NCBI RefSeq assembly: GCF_003945595.2
Contig: NW_024104532.1
Coordinates: forward strand, 5,827,501-5,891,500
Reading direction: 5' to 3'
Source of the DNA: Pipra filicauda
Taxonomy: Eukaryota; Chordata; Aves; Passeriformes; Pipridae
Length of the DNA stretch: 64,000 bases
Shown: one piece after another, positions 47,701 through 57,281 of the stretch
Layout: each line of letters opens with the position of its first letter
How positions within the stretch are numbered: the stretch's first letter is position 1
Program-made: the position numbers and the translations under genes
The notes under the pieces: model-generated
What the model was told of the DNA's origin: nothing
What the model saw: the letters and a program-made list of their open reading frames with translations, nothing else
The model's database searches: none

Positions 47701-50700
47701 AGAGAAATGACAGGATGGCCATGGCACACATGTACATACGCACACACTGTGGGCTTTAAACTTAGTTTGGAGAGGGAAAATGTGGAAACAACTCCTGCTG
47801 TAAAATGACAAAGCCTGGGAGCCATGTGCACCTCTCCTGCCTCAGTCCCCTGTCCATCCCTGGCGTCGAGCACGTTGCCTCCCACGAGTGGGTGAGAATC
47901 TCCAAGTTTTGCAATTCGTCAATGTCAGCAGTAAATCATGATTAATTCCTCTGGCACCCATCGTGGTGAAAAACACTGTCACCACATGCCCTTTGCTATT
48001 AACACCCTGATCAGCAGTTTCCAAGAAATACTGTGTGAATGCTGCCCATATGCAAACTCGGGGCTTGCCTCTCCCTCATTAACCCCAATGCTTAACAAGC
48101 CAGGATTTTTTCAGTGGAAGCAGCATCAGGCCATGAATGTTCAGGCTGAGGGAGATGGAATTGAGTGGATCTAATGCTGCTGGGAAAGTCACCACCAGTG
48201 ATGGCCTCTCTGAGCCTGTGCCCTGCCTTCAGCTGCAGGGCTTGGGTGTCCTGCTGCAAGATGCACCCATGTGTGCCAACATAGATGGGGAAAGGGAGAT
48301 GTATCTAAATGTCCCTTCTAATTCAGAGTTAGAGTTATTAAGCACTGTGAAAGAACCAGTCAGCTCTCCCTGCACCTCTACCAGCCAAAGCCTTGGACAA
48401 GGAACGTATCAGGGGGAGCACTGAACCTCAATAAACCCTTGTCTCAGCAACAAGTTTTTTAAACGAATTTAATTTTGCTGTCAGCTTCACATCAGGAATT
48501 TTACACCTAGGATTTGTCACTGATGATAGATGAGGAAAATGACTGAGCCCCAACGTTTTAAAGATCACCTGTAACGTCACCTGAACCCTGCCTGCAGCTC
48601 TGCTGCCAGAATGGAAAGGGGAAACAGAGCAGTCCGGGGGCTGTGCCAGGTGTAACTTCTGAAACCACATCACGTCTCCCTTTGTCTCCCCCAGCCAAAC
48701 ACCACCGCCCGGCAGCTCCTGCAGACCTCCAAAACCCACTGGTCCCCTCAGTTTAAAAGCGCGTCCCTGCGAACGGTGTCTCCCAAGGCGAAGGGCGCGG
48801 ATTCGCCGGCTTTCCCCAAGGTGCCCGACTCCAGGAGGAAGAGCCTGCGGCAGTTCTCCATCACCACAGCCCTCAACACCCTCAACCGGATGGTCCACGC
48901 GCCTGCCGAGCGCCCAGCCCTGGAGATCAGCTCCCCTGTGCTCATCAGCTCCAGCAACCCCACCGTGGCCACCCAGAACAGCGAGAAAGCCGAGTTCCCC
49001 TACAGCACCCCTGTCCAGGTAAGGCAGTGGCAATGCCAGTCTGCATCCTAAAGCTGGGACTATCCTGATCTGGGGACTGAGACATAAACATAGACCAACC
49101 TTTTGGACTGTATCCACTCTTTATTTTAGAAGGCAGAAGAGTCTCATTCCTTCTTCCCGCTCTGACTAAAGATCTGAGTCCAGAATCTTCACAGATCATC
49201 TGAAACGGGAGAAAAAGGGGTTGCTTTAGATTTATGTGACATCTTTCATAATCAAGGCTCTTCCAACATTTTAGAAAGCAATCACTCAGCCCCTGGCAGT
49301 TCACATCTGGACAATAACACCCAGCAGGCATTCTGTACTGAGCACCAGCCTGCAAAGAGCCAGCATGTGAGATCCTGGGTTGTGGAAGGGAAATGAAGCC
49401 TTACAGAGTTCCATAACTCAATTGAAACAGTATCATGTCTCACACCCCCAATGGAATCTTACCCAAAATGTTTGAACTACTGCCAACAGCAGAAGCAAGA
49501 AAGGGAACATTTACGGTTCGGCCTTAGAAGGGTTGGGATTTCCTTGTTTCCAAGCTGCAGTGTTGCTCCCAGAGGTCTGCGGCGGGGAGGGGGGGATCTG
49601 TGCTGTTCCTGAGGCTGCACAGGATGCAGCTTTCTCTTTCCACCTCTGGATTTGGCCTGCAATGACTGAGCTGCAAAGCTGAGATTCCTTTGCAAGTTCA
49701 GGTGGGCACTGTGAGGGTACCTGAGAGGACGAGGGGACAGGAGGCTGCACCCGGGCACAGCCAGCGACAGCGCACGGCTGGAGAAGCGAAGCGGGAGATG
49801 CTGCGCTGGGAGGTTGTCGGGCTCTCCACAGCACCACCTGCCTGCCTGGCACTCCCACCACCACCGAGCGGTCGGACTCCTTTCAGCCCATAAAAGGGAA
49901 TAACCGGCACTGCCCCAGCCTTCCTCCTCCAGCTCTTCCTTCCCCTTGGCGGTGCCAAGCCGGGCTCAGACGGAGCCAGAACCAGTTTGCAGGGCTGTGG
50001 CCGCCGTGTCTGTGCATGTGCCTGTTGCGCAAGCGGCTGCGGGGTGAGGGCAGCGGGGCGCCCGCCCGCTCCACCACGGGAATCTCTTCCTAGTCACAAC
50101 TGAGCTTATTCCCTGGACCTGGCGCTCCCTGGGCCAGGGAACGTCTGTCTGGGAGCTGCTGCTCCCCTTTGCCGCTCGGTGAAGGGAGCTGATAGACCCC
50201 ACAGCTGCCCTTCGCTTTTCTGTGCACTGAATGATGTGGAACCTGCAGGACCCAACATCCAGCAGAGCACTGAGAGCTCCCATGGCCCCCTGATGAGATG
50301 AGGAAAGCCTCCCTCCCCACAAGGCAGTGCATGGACACTCTCGGCAGGGACTTGCCTGTGTCAGCAGTGCTGGGAATCACGATGATGACACACTAGAACG
50401 GGAGATGGAGTAAGAGAGGGATTTCAGGAGAGGCAGGGAGTTAAACCCTTTGTACTTACAAGGGCTCGCAAGGTACTTGCAGGAGATCAGCAAAAGCGAA
50501 TGCTGAAACCAGTTATACATGGCTAGAAAATATTTCATCCAGTCTTTTTTCCTCTCTGTTGCAAACCCAAAGGCAGCTTTGAGGAGGCTAAAGGACAGCT
50601 GCTCCCAGGCAGAGGGGAACACAGAGATGAAAAACGTGGGACTTTCCAGCCAAAAGAGGACACTTCAACACAGTTCCATCAGGAATACCCATAAAAGGCT

Positions 50701-53700
50701 GTAATTTTTCTCCAATGCAGGAAAAACAAACTCTGAATCCCAAAATTTCAAACGTTTTGATTATGATAATTATTAAAGTAGAATTATAGTTTCCAATCCA
50801 CTTTATGAACACAACTGGTCTGACCCTGCCTGGACTAGCAAATGAGGAATGCAGAGATGTTTTGAAGCTGACCTGCCACTCCAGGTCCGAGACAGAAGCT
50901 GGAATTGCTGGGGTGTTTTAATTAACTTAATTTACTGGAGAGCACCAGAGCTGGTGAGTCACTTTTCTTTTTCTCTAGGTCCTTGCCTAGCCAGTGCTCC
51001 AGCACCACGTTACAGATTTGACCACTAGAAATTAGATTTGAAATGAACACGAGATTAAAGCCCCAGTTTGCATCATTATAGAGCCTGTGGTCATTGCTGG
51101 AGAGCACGACAGGCAGCCACATCCCAGCCCAGAGATGTTCCACTGCTCTGAGCTTCCCGGGACATTGCTGCCGCCACCCTGCCTTGCTGGGAGCTCTGTT
51201 CCTCCTGACAGCAGCCACACTCCTGCCACCACACAGCACAGCACAGTTGTGGCACAGCTTGGCACAGCCACAGCACAGTCATGGCACAGCCATGGCCCAG
51301 CACAGACACGCCAGCACCATGGCTGTCACCTTCCAGCGTGCACAGCGATGGATTCCAAACGGGAATGAGCTGTTGCCGGCAGCAGTTCACCCCAGGGCAC
51401 GTTTTGTGCTGCAGAAGGGACAGCTCAGCAGAAGAGCATCCCAAGGATGCCAGGCTGCCCACTGCCATCCTTCCTCCACACAGCAGCGTCTCCTGTGTGG
51501 AGAGGCTGGAGCAGCAGCGAGTGCTCCCTCATCGCCCCCACCCCGAGGGGCTGCTGTGCTGCCAGCACCACTGGCAACCAGAAGAGCAAAGGCAGAAGCC
51601 AAAGGGACGAGTTGGAGTGGCCCTGGTTGGCACAGACCCACAGGTTCAGTAGCTGGGACCTTCCTGGGCTCCCTGCACAGCCCAGTGAGCACAAGGAACA
51701 CAAAACCAAACTCAGAAAAAGAATGGAAACAGCCCACAGGCAGGTTCTGGTTTGGGGGTGCTCTCCAGACCCTCAGCAGGATGCCAGGTAGAGGACCCCC
51801 AACAGCTCACACCTCACCTCAGAGACCACCTCAGTGTGGGGGTGTCACCCAAACTTCAAGACAAGGGGGGACAGGGCATGGGAACAGCCCAGCACACTGC
51901 CCATGGCCTCACCAGCATGACAGGGACCCTTGGCAGGTGACAGCAGCTCTGGCACAGCACGTGTGAGGTACAGTTACCTCAGTAACACAAACGGGACTGC
52001 AGTTCCTACCTGGAACACCAAAGATCCTATGAGAGCCCAGAGAGGACATTATGGTGGCTGGTACCACTCTGCAGATGCAGAATGACAGTGGGGAAAGGCC
52101 CACCCCAGCCACACACAACCCTGAGCGAGGGGTCTCTGCCCATGTGGCCGACGGCTGCTCCCTGCCCGCCCTGCACACAGACCTGTGGGGCTGCTGGGAC
52201 ACCACAGACGTGGTAAATGGCTTTAATCATAGTCATTAAAGATCACTGGGGCAAGGACTGTATTACTTTAGGGTTCAATACTTCCAGCTGGAGCTAAATA
52301 AACAAGTGAAATGGCAGTGATCACACCAGTCCTCACCTGGCAGATGCAATGGTCTCCTCCTGGTTCAAAGCCTGGGCTTGAAATGCCATTTTCCCAAACA
52401 CCTTTTAGTTCCTGAAGCAGCACCAGAGACCATGAACGGATCAAAGGCACTCGTCTTGCTCAGAGCCAAGCAAAGAGGGATGAGAGAATACCAAATGCAA
52501 GGAGAGGGGAAGGAGGGTCTCCCCTCTCAAGTGGATCTCCCATCTATGGGATTACCAATAGATACGGGTTTAGGGCTTACCCATGACTCTTGGAAGTCAC
52601 GGCTGTTGGGTTAAGGCTATCCTGTTCCATCACTGCTTCCAGAGCCTCCCCCCACCCCAGCTTTTCTGCCCCAACAGGCTCTGTTCTTAAAGGATGGGGT
52701 GAGCACCATCAGTCCAACCGAGCTGTGCCTTGGCAAGTGTCTTCATGTGGAAGGACCATGAATCAAGCAGCTGAGGGAGCTGGGGGGGGCTCACCCTGGG
52801 GAAAAGGAGTCCTTATTACTCTCTACAACTGCCTGAAAGGAGGTTGTAGCCAGGTGGGGATTGGGCTCTTCTGTCAGGCAAATAGTGACAGCACAAGAGG
52901 AAATGGCCTCAAGCTGTCCCCAGGAGGGTTCAGGTTGGACATCAGGAGGAATTTTTTCACTGAAAGGGTTGTGAGGCATTGGAATGGCCTGCCCAGGGAG
53001 GTGGTGGATTCACCATCCCTGAAGGTGTTCAAGAAATGACTGGATGTGTCATTCAGTGCTCTGGTCTGGTTGACAAGGTAGGGATCAGTCAGAGGTTGGA
53101 CTCGATGATCTTGGAGGTCTTTTCTAACCCCAGTGATTCTGGGATTCTTTATCTTCCTCTCACTGCCTGGTCTTTTTTTAAGTCAAATGCTGCAAACTTC
53201 TATTTCTTGAAACGTCTTTGATGATTTCTTTGAAGGTTGGGTGAAGCCAGTCAGATGTTTTTAGTTGCTCCTCCAGTGTCTTAAAAGAAGCCGATAACCA
53301 GATTAATACCTTGTTTTCTTTGATTTTTTTCTCCCATAGGTCAGCACCTCTTACTACCCTGCACCAGGACCTCTGGGGCCCTCAGAAGCCATCATCACCC
53401 TTCCCCACCTGCAGCACCACGTGCCAGCTTACCTGTACGTAAGGAAGCTGAAATACTTCTGGGGGAAGGGGGTTGTAGTTCCCTGTACCTTCTCCCTCAG
53501 CTTGCTCCTGCCAGCCAGGAGGTGCAGGCAGACTGGAGCACAGCTCAGATCCAAATGCAGATCCACCTAGGAACATACCTGGCTGGTCTTAGCAGGGGGT
53601 GGCAGAGACCTGTTGTCACATCTGAGTTGTTCTATTCCCAGCAGGCAAACCATCCCTGCCTCTTACTCCTTCACTGCAGTATTTATGGACAAACAGTTCT

Positions 53701-56700
53701 GCCTGTTTGTCAACAATACACTTTAAATTTTTTTAAGAGTGAAGAAACTAATCACTCCTCAAGTACCTCTAGTTATTTATTTTAAAACCTTCATGGCCAT
53801 TGGTGTTTTGAACGATCCAATTTTTGAAAACTTTCCCAGAGTTAAAATTTGTGGACAACACGCTGTGATGATTTGTTTTCCTCAAGACAAGATTTACCAG
53901 CCTGGCGCTGTAGTAATGGACCTAAAATAAAAACAGCATCACAACACACTGTTTACCCAGCACTCAGCACCCACAGTGCCAAGCCAGGCTGTGGGAACAT
54001 TGGTGCCCACAAGCAGCACCCACAGCTCGGGCACCTACACACACCATCGTAGGTCAGCCAAGATTCCTGCACACACTTAATGCCAAGGACAGGAAAACTC
54101 CTAAGACATTAAAATAATTTGCAGAATGAGGAAGGTATTAGAGGGTCCCACCAGCTGCCTGGTTTGCAGCTCCTTTCCAACCCTGCAGTATCAGACCAGC
54201 ACCTGCAGGCCCTGCCTTTGAGGTGGCTCCTGTACAGCAATGAGCCACTGCAGAATGAGAACACCCTGACCCACCTGGGCTGTGCCAGTCCCCAGGGGAG
54301 CAGCCCCTCACACAGACTGGCCCTGCAGGTTCTGGGATAGCCCCTTACTGTCCAGACAACTAGTCTGTTGTTTCTATTTTGTAAATAACACCCAGTAATT
54401 GCTGTATCTGGCTGTAACTCATTGATACTTGGGAGCAGATCACATTCCCTTTGAAAAAAAACAACAGTGCAATTAAGTGTGTTACACTGGAGACAAAATA
54501 AAGTTCTTTAAAGAACAAATAGGAGACAGTTTTGAAATATACACTATCTTCTTCTACTGCTGTTACACATGGGTCAGTCAGACCCCAGAGCTCCAGGATG
54601 CTCCAGCCACCCTGCACGGGGGCAGTTCTGCATTCCCTTACGTCCTCTTTCCCCAGGTGTGTGGCTCTCCACTCCTATGTGCCTCATGGACCAGATGAGC
54701 TGGAGCTGCAGAAGGGAGAAGGGGTCCGTGTCTTTGGGAAGGACCATGATGGCTGGTTAAGAGGAATGTCTCTCGTCACGGGCAGAGTCGGCGTCTTCCC
54801 CAGCAACTATGTGGCTCCCCTCTTCAGGTCTGCTTTTTCTTACATGAAACAAAAACACTTGGAGAGGGAAGAGGGTGGTCCCTCACCAGGCAGGATGGCA
54901 CCCAGCAGCTCTCACCCTTCTTTTCCTTTTCCAACAGGAAATCTAGTCTCACCGACTCAAAAATGCCTTCTCTGTACACTTCATGGACACTGTCGACCTC
55001 CTCGCTCTCCTCCCAAGGGAGCATCTCCGAAAATGGCCCGAGGCAAAGCAGAGCCCTGAAGCCGGTGCTGCTGCCCATCCCTATCCCCTCTCCGGGGAGG
55101 AGCACGGTGGGACCGGCACCGCTGCGGCGTGGCCGCGGCAGCGCCAGGAAGAGTAAGTGATTGGGGGGGCTCCGGGAGGGAGAGCGGACACATTTCCCCA
55201 AAACCACACCAGCTGCTGCGGTTCGTGGCTCCACACCCCTGCTTGGCCCCACTCTGGCTGCTTCGGGAGTTCCAGGGTGTTTGCCTCACCCTGGAAAAAC
55301 TCCTTGCAAAGGTTTATGCAGAGCTCAGTGGTTATATCCTTTCCAAGGAGGCTGCAAGATTTATCGTCAGCCCATGCACACTGTTTTAAAATACATTTCC
55401 AGGAGTGTGTGAGGAACCAAGTGGTGCATTCCTAGCACTGGCAGTATTGCTGGAGGCAGGCAGTGCCCTGGCAGGGGACACTGTCTGTGGTTTTAGACTC
55501 GAAATTGGTCGAATTGCTGCCTGCTAGTCCCGGTGCCTGGGGGAGGGCACGTGGCAATCCCTGGGAGCTACGGCCCCACAGCATCCTGTGAACATGGCTG
55601 TTCGTGCAGGGCTGTGACCACTGCTCACTCTGCCCCTTTGCTCTCTCTGTGTCATTTTGGATTTCTGCTGACTTTCTTTATCCATCGCTCCTTGCTCCCC
55701 AGATGGATCCCTGCAGAGGCCGGGGCAAGCAGGGACCCCCGTGCAGATCACGGGCTCCCTCAGGCGTCCTTCCGCGGCTGCGGGGCGACCTCAGCAGTTC
55801 CAGATTTACCCACACATCGGCTCCCCGTCACACAGCGTCCCTCCTGGAGCCGGCATGGATGAAGCAACGAGGCCAAACTTCTCCCACGAGGCTTCACCGG
55901 CGCTTGTGGTCAGGGGAGGGGAGAGTCGAACCCCCTCCGTGTGCAGCTCAGTGATCCTGGATGTCAAAGACCCTCCAGTGAAGAGTGAGGCAGCTCCAAA
56001 GCCGCCTGCGTCAGCCCCGCCGTCCATCCTGGTGAAACCAGAGACCTGCCGCAACAGCGCCGAGAAGGTACAGCCAGTGCTTCCTCGTGCTCCAGAGGGT
56101 CCCCCCCTCCCCTTGGAACCAGCAGTGTCAGCCAATACTGACCAGGGCCAAATCCCCCGAGGGCTTTGCTCCATCCTCACCAGGTTTTCTTCCAGTAGAA
56201 ATCACTGGGATTGGCACCTGCATTCAGAAATCAGGTATCTGTGTTGCTGACACTGCCATCCAGATTAAGCCCTACAGGAAGGCAGGGGCTTTGTCCCTGT
56301 CACCAAGTTCAGTCACAAGCAAATATTGAGACCTTTCTGAGGTCTTAAATCAGAAAAGAATCCTATCAAAGTCTCCAAGAGTTTGGGAGGGAATGGGGAA
56401 ATGCCACAGACCTGGTGTCAGGTCTTGTGTCAGGCAGAGCTTTGCAGAGCTGCCCCATCTCCCTCACGTCGGTTGGGCTGAGCTATTTGGAATGGGAATT
56501 TCTTTCCCCTCTGGCAGCCAGAGAGAAATTTCATAAAAGTGAAATCATTTTGTAAATTGCACTAGTGAAGCTTCCTCTTCCCATGATACCCAAAGAGGTG
56601 CCCAAATCACTCCACAAGCCCAGGCAGCCTCAGAGCTCCCAGGCAGTACAGCATCAGCTGAGAGAACCCGCAGGTCTCTTGAGGGCAGGACAGGCTGCCC

Positions 56701-57281
56701 ACCCTCCCGGTGCAGTGCTTCCTCCTGCTCCTTCCCTCCCGATAACTCAGTCGATGGCTCTCAGGACTGACTCTCCTTGGTCTCCAGTAGCCACCAGCAC
56801 TCCCGTGCTGGTCCCTGGGTCTCCCTTCCACCTGCCATCGGCTGCACATTCCCCTGGGCTTCTCCGCAGGCATCCAGTGCCCCAGGAAGGATCCAGCCGC
56901 CCCCTCGGCACATCCCCCTTGGTTCTGCAGGGCTGGGCACAGAGGGGCGGCGGGCGGGGGGGCTGCTGTTCTCACCTGACCCTGGTCCTCTTCTCGCTGC
57001 AGCAAGTGAAGACGGTGCGGTTCCAGAACCACAGCCCTCCGCCGCCCAAGCGGCACAGCCTGCAGCCCTCGCCGCGCCTGCAGCGCGCCAGGACGGAGCC
57101 CGAGGTGCTGCTGCCCGAAGCCGGCCTGGGCCCCGAGCTGCTGGTGCTCTACTCGCCCCGGCTCGGCTCCAGCCCCCTGCACCCCCGCCGGGCACTGCAC
57201 CCCAAGGCGCTGTCGCTGGACCTGTCGGGGCAGCTGACCTTCCCCGTCAAGAAGAGCTACAGCAGCATCTCTGCAAACTGA
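35341..57281 (+). CDS. SH3RF2: SH3RF2 (POSH family E3 ligase/scaffold), eight coding exons
   Basis: SH3RF2 (POSHER, HEPP1, PPP1R39) is a RING E3 ubiquitin ligase and SH3 scaffold. It promotes turnover of POSH/SH3RF1, restrains JNK-driven apoptosis and binds protein phosphatase 1. Coding exons: 35341-35712, 46667-46936, 48695-49018, 53340-53434, 54657-54827, 54938-55152, 55703-56067, 57003-57281. They join in frame to 696 residues: RING (12-52), SH3-1 (about 127-184), first half only of SH3-2 (about 190-214), a conserved block [17 protein letters not shown]3-3 (about 355-410), a Ser/Pro-rich tail with [14 protein letters not shown], and PP1 motif KTVRF (607-611). The human protein has 729 residues; the difference is almost exactly the missing exon of SH3-2. 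The RING starting [20 protein letters not shown] distinguishes it from SH3RF1 and SH3RF3. Confidence 0.95.
42769..42842. repeat. 45-bp-period direct duplication
   Basis: A 29-bp sequence (beginning attcatggccttagcctg) occurs at 42769-42797 and again, identically, at 42814-42842. The spacer aagtatcc-type sequence looks derived from the same unit. Confidence 0.9.
44596..44626. repeat. Imperfect (CATC)n microsatellite
   Basis: Runs of catc/ccat with single-base interruptions over about 31 bp. A poly-A run of about 13 nt lies some 140 bp upstream. No mobile element could be tied to either. Confidence 0.85.
46667..46936 (+). CDS. SH3RF2: SH3RF2 coding exon 2: SH3-1 and first half of SH3-2 (residues 125-214)
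   Basis: The acceptor is tttctctccccccag and the donor GTACCA; 270 nt, phase 0 at both ends. SH3-1 is complete: ALYTY (130-134), [17 protein letters not shown] with the conserved W160, and GVFPASSV with P173. SH3-2 begins at [13 protein letters not shown] and stops after DSLTFHK. The human protein continues with DDIITVISRVDENW and GIFPILFVE, encoded by the next exon. Here that exon was not found, so SH3-2 would lack the ligand-binding tryptophan and GIFP strand. Confidence 0.95.
46937..48694 (+). other. SH3RF2: SH3RF2 intron 2, expected exon not found
   Basis: A 1758-bp GT-AG stretch in which mammals have an extra exon of about 96 nt (32 codons) completing SH3-2. I read through it for a DENW-type codon string and for GIFP and found neither. 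The best local resemblance ([10 protein letters not shown] near 48000-48030) lacks an acceptor and does not continue. Flanking exons are both phase 0, so the reading frame survives without the exon. Confidence 0.7.
48695..49018 (+). CDS. SH3RF2: SH3RF2 coding exon 3: inter-SH3 linker (residues 215-322)
   Basis: The acceptor is tttgtctcccccag and the donor GTAAGG; 324 nt, phase 0. It opens with PNTTARQLL, matching human PNLTARHLL, which directly follows the lost SH3-2 segment. It then has a variable basic region and the conserved block [19 protein letters not shown] and [12 protein letters not shown]. The linker lies in the region used by the POSH family for partner binding; no catalytic motif is present. 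Confidence 0.95.
49019..53339 (+). other. SH3RF2: SH3RF2 intron 3, with CR1 copy near its 3' end
   Basis: A 4321-bp GT-AG intron, phase 0. A degenerate gcacag-rich repeat lies at about 51230-51310. It contains a sense CR1 fragment whose end lies about 190 bp before the next exon. The 290-codon open frame at 51094-51966 has no domain and was not accepted. Confidence 0.8.
52761..53149 (+). mobile_element. CR1 LINE 3' fragment, sense strand
   Basis: About 390 bp match the 3' end of a bird CR1: ctctacaactgcctgaaagg, then gaggttgtagccaggtgggg, ttggacatcaggagg, cccagggaggtggtgga, and the tail ggttggactcgatgatcttg followed by gattctgggattct. No intact reverse transcriptase is present, since the copy is truncated at the 5' end as usual. 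It is in the same orientation as SH3RF2, inside intron 3. Confidence 0.9.
53340..53434 (+). CDS. SH3RF2: SH3RF2 coding exon 4 (residues 323-354)
   Basis: The acceptor is ttttctcccatag; 95 nt. It encodes [19 protein letters not shown] and then HVPAYL, aligning with human VSTYHPAPVSPGHS and HLSANM. To join exon 5 in frame the exon must end at CT before the donor GTACGT (53435). A second, more consensus-like donor, GTAAGG, lies 4 nt farther (53439), but using it would shift the frame. Confidence 0.85.
53435..54656 (+). other. SH3RF2: SH3RF2 intron 4
   Basis: A 1222-bp intron, phase 2, ending ttccccag. Nothing else is recognised inside it. Confidence 0.8.
54657..54827 (+). CDS. SH3RF2: SH3RF2 coding exon 5: SH3-3 (residues 354-411)
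   Basis: 171 nt encode one nearly complete SH3 domain: [20 protein letters not shown], then [20 protein letters not shown]. The binding-face residues ALHSY, W387, P402 and Y405 are present. The human counterpart is VALHSYSAHGPDELDLQKGE. The donor is GTCTGC, a weaker one, before a 110-bp intron. Confidence 0.97.
54938..55152 (+). CDS. SH3RF2: SH3RF2 coding exon 6 (residues 411-483)
   Basis: It follows the acceptor tttccaacag and ends at AAG A before GTAAGT; 215 nt, phase 2 in and phase 1 out. It encodes [20 protein letters not shown], nearly identical to human, then a proline- and arginine-rich tail ending RGRGSARK. The serine-rich conserved stretch is a plausible phosphorylation region, as in mammals. 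Confidence 0.95.
55153..55702 (+). other. SH3RF2: SH3RF2 intron 6
   Basis: A 550-bp GT-AG intron, phase 1. No repeat or nested gene is seen. Confidence 0.8.
55703..56067 (+). CDS. SH3RF2: SH3RF2 coding exon 7 (residues 483-604)
   Basis: 365 nt from an acceptor ending ttgctccccag to a GTACAG donor. It begins [13 protein letters not shown] and includes [24 protein letters not shown] and [20 protein letters not shown], all with direct counterparts in human SH3RF2. It is a disordered Pro/Ser-rich region that may carry SH3-binding PxxP sites. It ends EK in phase 0. Confidence 0.95.
56068..57002 (+). other. SH3RF2: SH3RF2 intron 7
   Basis: A 935-bp GT-AG intron, phase 0. Its last 440 bp are open in the frame of exon 8, so retention is conceivable, but the encoded sequence has no family counterpart. 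Confidence 0.75.
57003..57281 (+). CDS. SH3RF2: SH3RF2 coding exon 8: PP1-binding tail (residues 605-696, stop)
   Basis: The exon starts [18 protein letters not shown], matching the human [17 protein letters not shown], and stops at TGA 57279-57281. KTVRF (607-611) is an RVxF-type docking motif for protein phosphatase 1. The remaining tail is GC-rich and diverges (human ends QTVFPSK; here [11 protein letters not shown]). A 314-codon frame on the opposite strand is only a shadow of this GC-rich exon. Confidence 0.95.
   Translation, partial: QVKTVRFQNHSPPPPKRHSLQPSPRLQRARTEPEVLLPEAGLGPELLVLYSPRLGSSPLHPRRALHPKALSLDLSGQLTFPVKKSYSSISAN

Noticed and set aside
47990..48040. Possible remnant of the missing SH3-2 exon ([10 protein letters not shown])
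   Set aside because: Only about five residues agree with IITVISRVDE, no acceptor AG precedes it, and the following residues ([10 protein letters not shown]) have nothing of the SH3 fold.
51094..51966. 290-codon open frame on the plus strand
   Set aside because: It lies in SH3RF2 intron 3 over a gcacag-rich degenerate repeat, overlaps other frames on both strands, and has no recognisable domain or splice sites.
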